Source: Acinetobacter pittii ANC 4050 (GTDB lineage Bacteria; Pseudomonadota; Gammaproteobacteria; Pseudomonadales; Moraxellaceae). Taken from it: a DNA stretch of 64,000 nucleotides. The position numbers and the translations under genes are program-made. The DNA lies in NCBI RefSeq assembly GCF_000399685.1, contig NZ_KB976987.1, forward strand, positions 1,813,184 to 1,877,183, written 5' to 3'. The notes under the pieces are model-generated. The model was not told where the DNA came from. It saw only the letters and a list, made by a program, of their open reading frames with translations, and did not search any database. Within the stretch, counting starts at the first letter, position 1. The number at the start of each line of letters is the position of its first letter. This document shows, piece by piece, positions 34,051 through 42,043 of this stretch.

Positions 34051-34329
34051 TTATCCAATATTTGGTGGTACTCGCAGAACCTGTACTGAAGGTACACCCC
34101 GATCTAGCGCATCTTGGACACAACGATAATCAGGATTATTTGGTTCATAACCTAGTTCACCACGGATATTACCCTTATGTATTGTCATCGGTGCATCAAA
34201 ACGGCCACGCATAAAACGACCAATAATAATTGTGTCAGTTAAAGATTGATTGGTCTTTGTTTCTGTTTTATCAGTTTTTTTCTGATATTGAATACCAGGC
34301 GCTTCACCTAAGATTTGAGTTGTATTCAT
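34051..34329 (-). CDS. Sheath-related small tail protein
   Basis: Residues 36-90 (IIGRFMRGRFDAPMTIHKGN; LGYEPNNPDYRCVQDALDRG; VPSVQVLRVPP) look like the first domain of contractile tail sheath proteins, in which a GRFxRGxxDxP start leads to a LGYePxNpxY motif and a conserved VxRV. At 92 residues it is only a fragment of a sheath, so it may be a sheath initiator at the baseplate or a plug. AAGGA precedes ATG 34329. A 7-bp stem (ATAGGTA/TACCTAT) lies in its leader at about 34352-34375. Confidence 0.55.
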   Translation of the reverse strand: MNTTQILGEAPGIQYQKKTDKTETKTNQSLTDTIIIGRFMRGRFDAPMTIHKGNIRGELGYEPNNPDYRCVQDALDRGVPSVQVLRVPPNIG

Positions 34330-34391
34330 GAGTATTTCCTTAATTAAATGGATTATAGGTAAAGCCTATATATGGCCCTACCTATGAGTAA

Positions 34392-35159
34392 TTAGTAAAT
34401 ACCTAAGCGTTTACCTTTATTGAATGAACGTAAACGCTTGCGAATTGCATTCGCAGTGAAAGCATGAAGTCGAGCTTTTTTCATACCAGCTTTTTGTGCT
34501 GAAGTTAAACGAACCTTTTGACCAGGTAATCGTTTATTCACTACGGTTTTGACCCCTTGACGAATAGCCAGCACGCCACGGTAGTGAATTTTTCGTCCAT
34601 TTACTTTCCGTTGACTAAATGCTCCATTACGAGCTTTAATTTTTTTAGCCATTGAATCGAAACCTTCTTCAGTTTCATCCGCTTCACCGAAAATAAACTC
34701 TCGAACCAGTTCTTCAAGTTCTGGGCCATCGTCTGGCATATTAGCAAGAACTGTATTGGCTGCTGCTTCTAACGCCGCATCAGCAACTTCTGTATCATCA
34801 CTAAAGATCTCTTCAATATCAGAAGCGTCAACACCAAATGTTAAGAAAGCATCGGAAAGAGAAGCCATTAAAGCGTTTTCATAGATGCCGCCTTCATCAT
34901 CTGCACCATCTAATGCATCGACAATTAATGCGTCTAAATGATCAACGCCCAGTTCACCTTCTTCAAGCTTACCTTCACTGATGGCATCTACCGTATCCGA
35001 TAGAATATTTAGAGCAATTTGTCGTACTTGTTCAATCACAGATTGCTGTTCTCGATCAGTACTTGAAACCTTATAAACAACGGCAGAAATATTCTCCGCT
35101 GCTGAATCAAAAGCACGTAAAGCTAAAGGTTTTTCTGTAGTTGGGCCAAATGGATTCAT
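34392..35159 (-). CDS. Unknown tail/head protein with acidic centre and basic C-terminus
   Basis: The 255-residue protein is strongly polarised. Residues 60-170 are rich in Asp and Glu (SEGKLEEGELGVDHLDALIVDALDG in part), while 170-255 are rich in Lys and Arg (RKVNGRKIHYRG; KKARLHAFTANAIRKRLRSF). A basic tail after an acidic stretch suits a protein that binds DNA in the head or is processed during maturation, or one that scaffolds sheath assembly. It lies between the sheath gene and a sheath-like small gene. No family recognised. Confidence 0.5.
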   Translation of the reverse strand: MNPFGPTTEKPLALRAFDSAAENISAVVYKVSSTDREQQSVIEQVRQIALNILSDTVDAISEGKLEEGELGVDHLDALIVDALDGADDEGGIYENALMASLSDAFLTFGVDASDIEEIFSDDTEVADAALEAAANTVLANMPDDGPELEELVREFIFGEADETEEGFDSMAKKIKARNGAFSQRKVNGRKIHYRGVLAIRQGVKTVVNKRLPGQKVRLTSAQKAGMKKARLHAFTANAIRKRLRSFNKGKRLGIY

Positions 35160-35177
35160 CTTTATAGATCCTTAAAA

Positions 35178-36473
35178 TTATTTAACTAAAACGTCGTCAT
35201 CAAAAATTGCGGCACGAGTTGTACCGACAACTCCATGGGCTAAATAGAGTCGTACACGCTCATATGGATAGTCTTTGTCAGGTATTAAGCTGAACTCAAA
35301 GGGCTTACCACCTAGATCTTCAGCTGGTTGCAACCAACCTGTTGTTTCACTAGATGCACCTTCTAAAAACTCTTGGATGTCTTCACCAGCTTTTTTGATG
35401 TAATCCGGTGTAGCTTGGAACATATAAGTTCTTAGAATTTCTATACATTTGTTAGTAACTCGAGCCGCAATCTCAGCTGCAGGAACTAAACGCAATGCAC
35501 TATTTTTACTTTGATACTGGGTTAGTACATCACTTAATACGAATAATGTAGTTTCAAACTTAACCGGGCGAACTACATTAACTTTAGCTTTAGCCAACAT
35601 TTCTTGAGTCTGTTCATCTTCAAGATCAATATTCGGCATCTGGCTTAGGTTTTTTGCTGTAAATGGATAATCTTTCCATGCAACGGCATTTTTTAATGGC
35701 GCAAAACCTTGCTTATTCAGCTTCGCATTACGTAATAATTTATCGCCGATGTAATGGCCCAAATAATAAGCTGGTATCTTACGACCTCTTAGCGTGACAG
35801 CATCCGTTGGGCGGCAAAGGTTCGGGCTCCAAATGAATTGAACAAACTGTGATTGCGCATCTACGCTTGTCGCAAATTGAGCTGCTTGCTCAGCTGTAAA
35901 AGTTGGATTGATTTCAGCATCCAAAGGAATACGTAGCTTTGTAGCTGCACGTTGTGCCGCAACATAAATTGATAAATCATGAGGATTTGGTAAAGTCAGA
36001 TATGCTGGTGTACTTAATTGACTCGTCAGAATCTTATATAGTTCATCTGGATTAAATGATGGTAACGATTCATCTTCCAATGCCAATGTTTTTGAAGCAC
36101 GACCTAAGCTATTTGATTCGTTATAAGCATTTGATTTGAGGATTGCTTGTAACGCATCATTACCTAACGATAAATCAAAACGCTCAAAATATTCTTTTGC
36201 ATCAGCTACAGCGACAATAGAAGCAGAATTTTCAATGTCTCCATCTACTAATCCCTGAACAGTAACAATTTGATCACCTGTTACCGCATCACGTATTTCC
36301 AAACGCATAGAAATATCTGCAGGACCGCGTGGGCTAGTTACTTTCGCAAAAAAGGCCACATTGATTTCTGTATTCGCAAGATAACTGTGAGTATCAAATT
36401 CCAGTTTTAGAGATGGGCTGGCCCCTGCTACAAGGGATAGCTCACCTGTACTTGATAGAGCAAGTATATTCAT
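35178..36473 (-). CDS. Putative contractile tail sheath protein
   Basis: The 431-residue protein has a beta N-terminus, then the segment SQFVQFIWSPNLCRPTDAV, with PAYYLGHYIGDKLLR and AVAWKDYPFTAKNLSQM. The last part (CIEILRTYMFQATPDY; LIPDKDYPYERVRLYLAHGV) resembles sheath C-terminal regions. The sheath contracts to drive the tube through the envelope. The call also rests on position, with capsid before it and tube, hub and spike after. Start ATG 36473 has no strong ribosome site; an imperfect 12-bp stem-loop ends 8 nt before it and a TGGAACT box lies at 36541. Confidence 0.52.
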   Translation of the reverse strand: MNILALSSTGELSLVAGASPSLKLEFDTHSYLANTEINVAFFAKVTSPRGPADISMRLEIRDAVTGDQIVTVQGLVDGDIENSASIVAVADAKEYFERFDLSLGNDALQAILKSNAYNESNSLGRASKTLALEDESLPSFNPDELYKILTSQLSTPAYLTLPNPHDLSIYVAAQRAATKLRIPLDAEINPTFTAEQAAQFATSVDAQSQFVQFIWSPNLCRPTDAVTLRGRKIPAYYLGHYIGDKLLRNAKLNKQGFAPLKNAVAWKDYPFTAKNLSQMPNIDLEDEQTQEMLAKAKVNVVRPVKFETTLFVLSDVLTQYQSKNSALRLVPAAEIAARVTNKCIEILRTYMFQATPDYIKKAGEDIQEFLEGASSETTGWLQPAEDLGGKPFEFSLIPDKDYPYERVRLYLAHGVVGTTRAAIFDDDVLVK

Positions 36474-36481
36474 TACATTAC

Positions 36482-36524
36482 ACGCCCAAGGCTATTTGTT
36501 TTAAGTATTTTGAGCCGTGGGCGT
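36482..36524 (-). promoter_or_regulatory. Start-proximal stem-loop of the sheath-like gene
   Basis: ACGCCCAAGGCT (36482-36493) pairs with AGCCGTGGGCGT (36513-36524) with one internal mismatch. It lies between the TGGAACT box and ATG 36473. Confidence 0.6.
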
Positions 36525-36540
36525 TTTTGATTTTCTGGCT

Positions 36541-36547
36541 AGTTCCA
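36541..36547 (-). promoter_or_regulatory. TGGAACT box of the sheath unit
   Basis: TGGAACT on the minus strand, 68 nt before ATG 36473, directly after the terminator at 36554. A -10 at the usual distance is not clear. Confidence 0.55.
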
Positions 36548-36553
36548 ATGTAA

Positions 36554-36577
36554 AAAAACCACTCGAAAGTGGTTTTT
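36554..36577. terminator. Bidirectional terminator with UUCG loop
   Basis: AAAAACCACT (36554-36563) pairs with AGTGGTTTTT (36568-36577). The loop reads TTCG on the minus strand, which stabilises the hairpin. It closes the capsid unit. Confidence 0.92.
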
Positions 36578-36590
36578 CATTTCCTAAATT

Positions 36591-36890
36591 TTATAATCCG
36601 CTAGCAGGTTCTGTAGGCTCTTCTGCCTCAGTAGGTACAATTTTAAGTACATTACCTTTCAAGCTATTAATTTGATCAAGGTTATCTAGCAATTGTTTAT
36701 GAGCTTCGTCACCGATCAATGTGAATGTTACCTTTTGACCAGCTTGTACCAAAACTTGTGTAAATGGTTCGGTAATGTCACTTAAACCGTTATTTTGAAG
36801 TGTAATACTTCGTTCAGTTGGTTGATCACCTACAGCATCCATAATTGGGTTCGTGCCATCAATAATGAAAATAGTCATCTTGTTACTCAA
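36591..36890 (-). CDS. Small capsid-adjacent protein, paralogue of the 36883 C-terminal domain
   Basis: The 99-residue protein shares a pattern with the end of the gene before it: NNGxSxxxEPxxxVxxxAG, then a KQxLxNLxQ helix and a final GNxL-type strand. Both probably have the same small beta-sandwich plus helix. Two paralogous small genes after the capsid gene suggest head decoration or fibre proteins, but no family match is made. It overlaps the preceding gene by 8 nt. Confidence 0.6.
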   Translation of the reverse strand: MSNKMTIFIIDGTNPIMDAVGDQPTERSITLQNNGLSDITEPFTQVLVQAGQKVTFTLIGDEAHKQLLDNLDQINSLKGNVLKIVPTEAEEPTEPASGL

Positions 36891-37431
36891 CAGTTAGATT
36901 CTTACCAAGCCCCTTCAACTGACGTAAGTTTTCAAGAACTTGATGTTTAAATGTTTGGTTATGGCACGTAATTTTTTCTGTTAGACCTGCCCCAATAGAA
37001 ACACGTGATAACGGTTCTAAAACAGTTGAAAATCCGTTATTAGTCACATTAATTACTAGTGGATCTACATTACTAATGCTAGAACCAGTTAGATTTTCCA
37101 CACTTTGATGTTCGGCCATGGGAATATCAGTTTGTTGTGCCTTATTTGATGATTCAGTTGAATTTCCATTATCTTTAGTACTGGAATCTTCATTATCTGA
37201 ATCGCCATTTTTCAAATTAGTAGGTTTCTTACCTTCATCTTGGGAAGCGCCGTCTTCAGGACCTTGGCTATTTAACAAATCACCTTGGTCTGAAGCTTTT
37301 TCATCACCAGCTTGGGTATTCTGTGTTTCTGTAGTTTTATTGGTTTTATTACGTGTGTTTTTTGGTTTATTAGTCGCTTGTTCGTCAGTTGAAGCTAAAG
37401 TTTCGTCAGTGTTTTGTGTTGCTGCAGCCAT
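36883..37431 (-). CDS. Capsid-adjacent protein: disordered N-terminus plus small paralogous domain
   Basis: Of 182 residues, the first 120 are low-complexity and rich in Thr, Asn, Lys, Ser, Gln and Asp, so probably unstructured. The last 60 (INVTNNGFSTVLEPLSRVSI, then HQVLENLRQLKGLGKNL) match the neighbour at 36591. Such a long flexible arm with a small folded head is common in capsid decoration proteins. A UUCG-loop terminator lies in its leader, so it is expressed by read-through from the capsid gene or at a lower level. Confidence 0.6.
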   Translation of the reverse strand: MAAATQNTDETLASTDEQATNKPKNTRNKTNKTTETQNTQAGDEKASDQGDLLNSQGPEDGASQDEGKKPTNLKNGDSDNEDSSTKDNGNSTESSNKAQQTDIPMAEHQSVENLTGSSISNVDPLVINVTNNGFSTVLEPLSRVSIGAGLTEKITCHNQTFKHQVLENLRQLKGLGKNLTVE

Positions 37432-37459
37432 GAGATTTTCCTTTCAATAAATAAGGGAA

Positions 37460-37481
37460 AAGGCGCATCGAAATGCGCCTT
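37460..37481. terminator. Hairpin terminator after the capsid gene
   Basis: AAGGCGCAT (37460-37468) pairs with ATGCGCCTT (37473-37481) around a 4-nt loop that is TTCG on the minus strand. The following run is TTTTCCC, so it may be partial and let some transcripts through. Confidence 0.75.
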
Positions 37482-37493
37482 AATTTGTATTAC

Positions 37494-39272
37494 TTACGAT
37501 TTTTTAAGAGATGGCATATTGATGCAGTGAATGACATAGCTTTGGTCAGCGTATCGATCCAATGGGTTCATTTCTGCAGCTTGAGAGCCAATTAAAGTAA
37601 GTACTGATTCACGTGCATCTGGACGTGTTTCAATAACTGAGAGTGGGGTTTGAATAAACCCAACAAACGGCGCTCGAATTGGCTCATTCCCACGACCTAC
37701 CAAAAGCATATCAAATGCCGTATCAGCTTCTGCTACAAGCTCTTGAGCCGATGGAGCATGATAAACGTTTGTGCCATCTGCAAGAGTACCGATACGGACA
37801 ATTTGACCATAACCAGCTGTGAAGCCAGTTTTCGTAGGCATCTTATCGCTACCCAATTGATTGAAGAAGATTGCGCCACTATCGCCAACATATAAATCAT
37901 AAGCAACAGTTGAGCCACCAGTACGCTGATTAATATCCATTTTTGCAGCAGAAATAAACTTCATTACTTCGCCAAACAGATCGCCAGTGGTATTAAACGC
38001 TGCTGCTAATTTACCAGTCACACCACGAGAAGCATCAAAAGTAATTTCATGGCCTGAGTATTCAGCCAAATCTTTTGCTTCACCTAAAAGACGGACCGTT
38101 TGTTCCAAGAAAACTTTACCCTGAATAATTGCCAAAGCTTGACCTAAGAAGCCGAGTTTGAGTTCATTATTCAACTGAGTCTGCAATAAAGTTGCTGCGG
38201 TAACCTGTGCCATAATTGGTGAAGCCACCAAATTTTCATATTCAGGTTCAAAATCAACACCTACAGGCGTCATTAAGAAGTTACCGTTACCATCACGCGC
38301 ATCAAAATCAGCTACGAGATGAACTTCAACTTTAGCACCAGCTGGTAAAGCTTCATTTAAGGTCACGCTAATTTTGCTAGCAGAAAGGTCAATTTCACTA
38401 CCAACAACACGATACTCTACGCCGTTTACAATTACGTTTTTTTCAGCAATAGCTGAAATCTTGCCTGAAAATTTTGATTTACTGCGGCTTCGAGTATGCG
38501 CAACTTCTTTACCGTTGATTTTGATTGAAACATTACCAGCAATAAACGGCAGTAACTTCGCATTTACATCTGGCGTTTTTGCCTTGAAATCTTCATAGCC
38601 AGTTCGTGCTACCACTGAGTAGGTTGTACCTGCACCACCATTTGACAATGCAAAACGTAAACGGCCCTCTACATAAGGCTTTGAGGCATTTGCACCGTCT
38701 AAGTATTCTGATTTCTTCATTGCACCAAAATCACGATTGGTGACAAAACGAATAGATACTAACGGTACTTCATTTGAACCATTAGAGTTTGGAATCATTG
38801 CAACAATTGGCGTTGCATAAGCGATAACGTTTGCAATAGTTGCTACAGTAATCGCTGGGACGATACTTACAGATTCATGATGCTGGTGATTTACATCATC
38901 AAATCCAGATTCATTAATACTGTCATAATAGCTAATGGTATCAGTAGGCAAAGAACCAGCTTGTTTAGCACCACTTAAACCAGCAGTTAACGCAGCTGCA
39001 ATGATTGAGGGATGGGGTAAATCACCGCCATGGCGTGCTTGATATTGTGATACCCCAAACATCACAGCTTTATCAACTTCTGGCGCATATTCGATGCCAA
39101 TTGAATCAAAAATTGCTTTTAATACTTCTGGGTACTCTTCTGCCGCTGTTTGTGCACTGTCAAACCCATTTTCAAGCTCATCAGGACTTTTGAAATAGTA
39201 ATTTCGGCACTGAGCTGTAGCAATTTGTTGAGCCTCATACTTTTTACGAATTTCGTCTGATAACACAGTCAT
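37494..39272 (-). CDS. Major capsid protein (HK97-fold, probable)
   Basis: The 592-residue protein shows a helical N-terminus, a long spine-like helix region (ESGFDDVNHQHHESVSIVPA; VATIANVIAYATPIVAMIP), an inserted beta domain (about 255-345, NGKEVAHTRSRSKSKFSGK), and a C-terminal part with RESVLTLIGSQAAEMNPLDRY typical of phage coat proteins. It is the longest structural gene outside tip and tape. A TGGAACC box at 39345 drives it. Two small hairpins, AGCC/GGCT and CTTTCT/AGAAAG, lie before ATG 39272. The extra domain may stabilise the shell. The assignment is by size, fold pattern and position. Confidence 0.65.
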   Translation of the reverse strand: MTVLSDEIRKKYEAQQIATAQCRNYYFKSPDELENGFDSAQTAAEEYPEVLKAIFDSIGIEYAPEVDKAVMFGVSQYQARHGGDLPHPSIIAAALTAGLSGAKQAGSLPTDTISYYDSINESGFDDVNHQHHESVSIVPAITVATIANVIAYATPIVAMIPNSNGSNEVPLVSIRFVTNRDFGAMKKSEYLDGANASKPYVEGRLRFALSNGGAGTTYSVVARTGYEDFKAKTPDVNAKLLPFIAGNVSIKINGKEVAHTRSRSKSKFSGKISAIAEKNVIVNGVEYRVVGSEIDLSASKISVTLNEALPAGAKVEVHLVADFDARDGNGNFLMTPVGVDFEPEYENLVASPIMAQVTAATLLQTQLNNELKLGFLGQALAIIQGKVFLEQTVRLLGEAKDLAEYSGHEITFDASRGVTGKLAAAFNTTGDLFGEVMKFISAAKMDINQRTGGSTVAYDLYVGDSGAIFFNQLGSDKMPTKTGFTAGYGQIVRIGTLADGTNVYHAPSAQELVAEADTAFDMLLVGRGNEPIRAPFVGFIQTPLSVIETRPDARESVLTLIGSQAAEMNPLDRYADQSYVIHCINMPSLKKS

Positions 39273-39280
39273 TTTAAACC

Positions 39281-39312
39281 AGCCTTTGGCTTTCTATGTA
39301 AGATGCAGAAAG
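39281..39312 (-). promoter_or_regulatory. Start-proximal hairpins of the capsid gene
   Basis: AGCC-TTT-GGCT (39281-39291) and CTTTCT/AGAAAG (39290-39312) could form one after the other in the capsid leader. Both are short, so this is a weak member of the leader-hairpin group. Confidence 0.4.
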
Positions 39313-39344
39313 TCTGACATGTGCTATTTTTACTAAATTTGGTC

Positions 39345-39351
39345 GGTTCCA
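39345..39351 (-). promoter_or_regulatory. TGGAACC box of the capsid unit
   Basis: TGGAACC lies 73 nt before ATG 39272 on the minus strand. An AT-rich -10-like stretch (AATAGC) follows after about 16 nt. Confidence 0.6.
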
Positions 39352-39494
39352 ATTTTTTAATAAAAATAAATCTTGAAAAATTTCACTAAATCTCAATAAA
39401 GAACTAGAGTTAAGTTAAATATAAAAATTAAACTTTTTTTTAATTTTAACTCATTTCATTACATTAAAAATTTTTAAATTTAAAGGTAGATTAA
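39352..39494. other. AT-rich gap upstream of the 39495 gene
   Basis: Beyond the capsid box I see only a candidate plus-strand promoter (TTGAAA, about 17 nt, ATAAAG near 39373-39401) and AT-rich sequence. AAAGGT precedes ATG 39495 by 9 nt. Confidence 0.4.
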
Positions 39495-39749
39495 ATGATT
39501 ATAGATATTTATCGTTCTAAGAGTAATTCTGAAAAGTTTCTTTCTGTTCTTAAAGATACAGACATTACAACATTATCAATTCCTGATAATGATTATATTG
39601 AAGTGACTTTATTTAAATCGAATAAAACTATTGAGGCTGACATGCCTTTAATTGCAATGGATCCTTCCAATATTATTGATCAAATCAATTCTAAAGGTTA
39701 TGCATTACATAGCGCTGCTGTGAAGATGGAAACTGGGATTGTTAAATAA
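39495..39749 (+). CDS. Small unknown protein on the opposite strand, 84 residues
   Basis: The acidic protein (MIIDIYRSKSNSEKFLSVLKD; DYIEVTLFKSNKTIEADM) reads as an alpha/beta fold with no signal or membrane segment. I do not recognise a family. It lies alone between the capsid unit and the 39782 gene, on the opposite strand, with its own promoter-like sequence and a terminator at 39758. This is the moron arrangement. It could be expressed from the prophage state. Confidence 0.62.
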   Translation: MIIDIYRSKSNSEKFLSVLKDTDITTLSIPDNDYIEVTLFKSNKTIEADMPLIAMDPSNIIDQINSKGYALHSAAVKMETGIVK

Positions 39750-39757
39750 TTCGAGAG

Positions 39758-39776
39758 AGCCCTATAAAATAGGGCT
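39758..39776. terminator. Convergent terminator
   Basis: AGCCCTAT (39758-39765) pairs with ATAGGGCT (39769-39776) around AAA, followed by TTTTCTTT. It separates the plus gene at 39495 from the minus gene at 39782. Confidence 0.85.
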
Positions 39777-39781
39777 TTTCT

Positions 39782-40084
39782 TTATCCACTTACACCACTT
39801 GAAACATAAATCTCCACATTATCACCTGCTTTCACTTTATAACGGAGCTTATCCCAGCAATGCTGTCTAAACGGTTCAGTATCGGGCGCAGCAGCTGTTA
39901 ATGTAAGAATAGACACCCAGTGAGAATCGTTTTTCGGATCTGCATATGGAATATTGCTTCCGAAAAACTCTACTTCTGCCCCGTTCCCGATTACCTGGTA
40001 ATTGAATATTGCAGAAGTACATTGTTCAGCCATTTCAATGTCGCCTGTCTTTTTACCTTTTTCATTGAAAATTAAATAGCTCAT
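39782..40084 (-). CDS. Unknown tail/baseplate-region protein, 100 residues
   Basis: A beta-rich small protein (GDIEMAEQCTSAIFNYQVIGNGAEVEFFGSN split by turns; YKVKAGDNVEIYVSSGVSG). The pattern of short strands suits a small decoration or tail-associated fold. It overlaps the stop of the 40081 gene by ATGA and is the last gene of the fibre-led unit. No family recognised. Confidence 0.55.
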   Translation of the reverse strand: MSYLIFNEKGKKTGDIEMAEQCTSAIFNYQVIGNGAEVEFFGSNIPYADPKNDSHWVSILTLTAAAPDTEPFRQHCWDKLRYKVKAGDNVEIYVSSGVSG

Positions 40085-40629
40085 TTAGTATCTCCATCAC
40101 CTATCGGTGAAATAAACAAATCATCTCTACGGTTTAAAACATACTTACTGCCAAAATCTGCCATGAGGCTAAAACCAGTAATATTTACAATCTCAAACCA
40201 CAACATTAGATTTTCATAAATCATTAAACCTAAAAGATCCCCTTCTTTAAGAATCAAGTCGGGAATGTTGATTATCCTTTCCAATACATCTTCCAACTCA
40301 TCATTAAATGGCTCTACTTGAGCAGTTAGCACCAAATCTGAGGGGTTATTCATTGAGAAGTTCTTTTGAATATAACCACCATTAAATTTATCTAAATGAA
40401 CATAAGCAGCGCCTTTATATTCATACTTGTAGTTAGGTTCATCTTGAATCGATAAAGTATTTGCTTCAAAAGAAAGAGGATCTACAGGTTTTGAATCTTC
40501 AGCTGGATTATTGAAAATTACTTCTTTGCGCCAAACTTGTGCTGGAATACTAGCTAGTGCATTCATAACAACACGTCTCGCTGCTAAACGGCGTCCATTT
40601 GCAACTTGATTTACTGATCTATTTAGCAT
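40081..40629 (-). CDS. Unknown structural-region protein, 182 residues
   Basis: The N-terminus is basic and helical (MLNRSVNQVANGRRLAARR), followed by a beta-rich body with NPSDLVLTAQVEPFNDELED and LKEGDLLGLMIYENLMLWFEIV. The pairing of a basic arm with a beta domain is seen in neck and tail completion proteins, but there is no firm match. It overlaps both neighbours by a few bases. Confidence 0.5.
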   Translation of the reverse strand: MLNRSVNQVANGRRLAARRVVMNALASIPAQVWRKEVIFNNPAEDSKPVDPLSFEANTLSIQDEPNYKYEYKGAAYVHLDKFNGGYIQKNFSMNNPSDLVLTAQVEPFNDELEDVLERIINIPDLILKEGDLLGLMIYENLMLWFEIVNITGFSLMADFGSKYVLNRRDDLFISPIGDGDTK

Positions 40630-41749
40630 TTCGACTTAGACCCTTCATAAAGATATTAAGCATTTCTTGGTCAATAGCGCCTGATTTATGTAAGGCTTGA
40701 ATTCTTTCAATCTGACTAGCTTTAAGAGTTTCTAATTCAAAACGTTTAAGGGTTTTCAGTTCACGTTCTAATAGTTTTTTCGCAACTTTATCTGCTCTAC
40801 GCATCATTTCTTTTTCAGCTTTTCGAATATTGGCTTTGATGGGCTTAACAGAACCATTCATCACATCTTTTACTTGTTCATTGATCGAATTCTGAATTTG
40901 CTTATCTGTTTGCTTATATCGTGCACCAACTTGTTTCTGGCGGTCTTTCTCTACTTCCTTTTTAAGATATGCAATGCCTGATGGCGAACCAATCCACTTA
41001 ACAACACGCAAAACATGCTTACAAGCTACACCGGATAAATGCGGGTTACGTATTTTCGGAAAGCCACCCTCATCACGTCCTAAATTGTAGCCGCCAATAG
41101 TTGCCATATATCGGTACCAGAACGTATGACGTTCGCAATCACACTGAAATTTGATTTTGCCTTTAGCCAATCGGTTTTTAACAGTGGTTAATGCATGTTT
41201 GTCGATATCAAATACGACAGATTTAAAGTTTGAAAACTCAATCTCAACGTGATGATTTAAAACTTTACTATTTGGGCCGGCATTAGTAAGTAAGTGCACT
41301 AAACCAGCTTTTCTGCTGACTGGTACCGCCAAATAGATTTGCTCATTTGCACGGTCAATGTCATCTTGTCGGCTTAAATTAATGATGTTTTGAGGGGTAA
41401 TACCCTTACTATACTGATCTTTTAATAGTTGAATGTTTTCCTGAAATGCCAAGATATCATCACGGGTAATACGCCGTGGCACTTCACCATTTCGCTGACC
41501 TAAGGTTGTAAAAAGTACTCTCTCTACATCATATTTTTCGCCTTGTGCAATATCTTGTGGCCGCAAGAACATAGGCTTAGGGATCTTTCTTCCCCAATCA
41601 TCATATTCAATTTCCTTTTCGGCAAATGCCCGCTGTTCACGATCTGCGCGTTGGCGACTCTGTTGATCTCTACGAACCCCGCCATTTTGCAAAGATTGGT
41701 TTAATTGCAACTGGGCACGGCGTAAATCATCTGGCTTGAATGCTGACAT
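40619..41749 (-). CDS. Protein with a SWIM-type zinc-finger-like motif
   Basis: The 376-residue protein has CDCERHTFWYRY and, 38 residues on, GVACKHVLRVV. This is the CxCx(n)CxH layout of SWIM zinc fingers (Cys203, Cys205, Cys243, His245). The rest is strongly basic and helical, with long Lys/Arg coils at 255-350. SWIM fingers bind DNA or proteins. In this late operon it could be a neck or head-completion protein that contacts DNA. Similar proteins occur in phage late operons, but the role is not known to me. Confidence 0.6.
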   Translation of the reverse strand: MSAFKPDDLRRAQLQLNQSLQNGGVRRDQQSRQRADREQRAFAEKEIEYDDWGRKIPKPMFLRPQDIAQGEKYDVERVLFTTLGQRNGEVPRRITRDDILAFQENIQLLKDQYSKGITPQNIINLSRQDDIDRANEQIYLAVPVSRKAGLVHLLTNAGPNSKVLNHHVEIEFSNFKSVVFDIDKHALTTVKNRLAKGKIKFQCDCERHTFWYRYMATIGGYNLGRDEGGFPKIRNPHLSGVACKHVLRVVKWIGSPSGIAYLKKEVEKDRQKQVGARYKQTDKQIQNSINEQVKDVMNGSVKPIKANIRKAEKEMMRRADKVAKKLLERELKTLKRFELETLKASQIERIQALHKSGAIDQEMLNIFMKGLSRNAK

Positions 41750-41750
41750 A

Positions 41751-42029
41751 TTAATTATCCTGCAAGTATTCTTTTTGAAGTCTTAAAAGATCAACGAGCC
41801 TTGGAAATGCTACCTTTTGTAGTGGTAGTTTTTCCCAAATACCGTTGGCACCACAGGCCACTAAAACCGCATCAATATGATTTCTTGAACCATAAAGCTT
41901 GTAGCTTAAGAGTGATGGATCTTGCGATTCATCCTCTTTAATCTCCCATACAATCAAGTTCTGAATATTATTCTGTTGAAGATTTCGGTGAATTAAATCT
42001 CTGATAGCATTTCGATAGTCATTTCTCAT
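41751..42029 (-). CDS. Putative baseplate wedge protein (gp53/LysM-like)
   Basis: The 92-residue product contains SYKLYGSRNHIDAVLVACGANGIWEKLPL in two halves separated by turns. This resembles the YGxxxxxWxxxxxNxIxxPL pattern of T4 gp53-like and tail X-like baseplate proteins. Such proteins bind the hub or peptidoglycan. It follows the fibre gene after 14 nt, and the spacing suggests one transcript. The motif is only partly conserved here. Confidence 0.45.
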   Translation of the reverse strand: MRNDYRNAIRDLIHRNLQQNNIQNLIVWEIKEDESQDPSLLSYKLYGSRNHIDAVLVACGANGIWEKLPLQKVAFPRLVDLLRLQKEYLQDN

Positions 42030-42043
42030 ACTGTTTCACCTAT

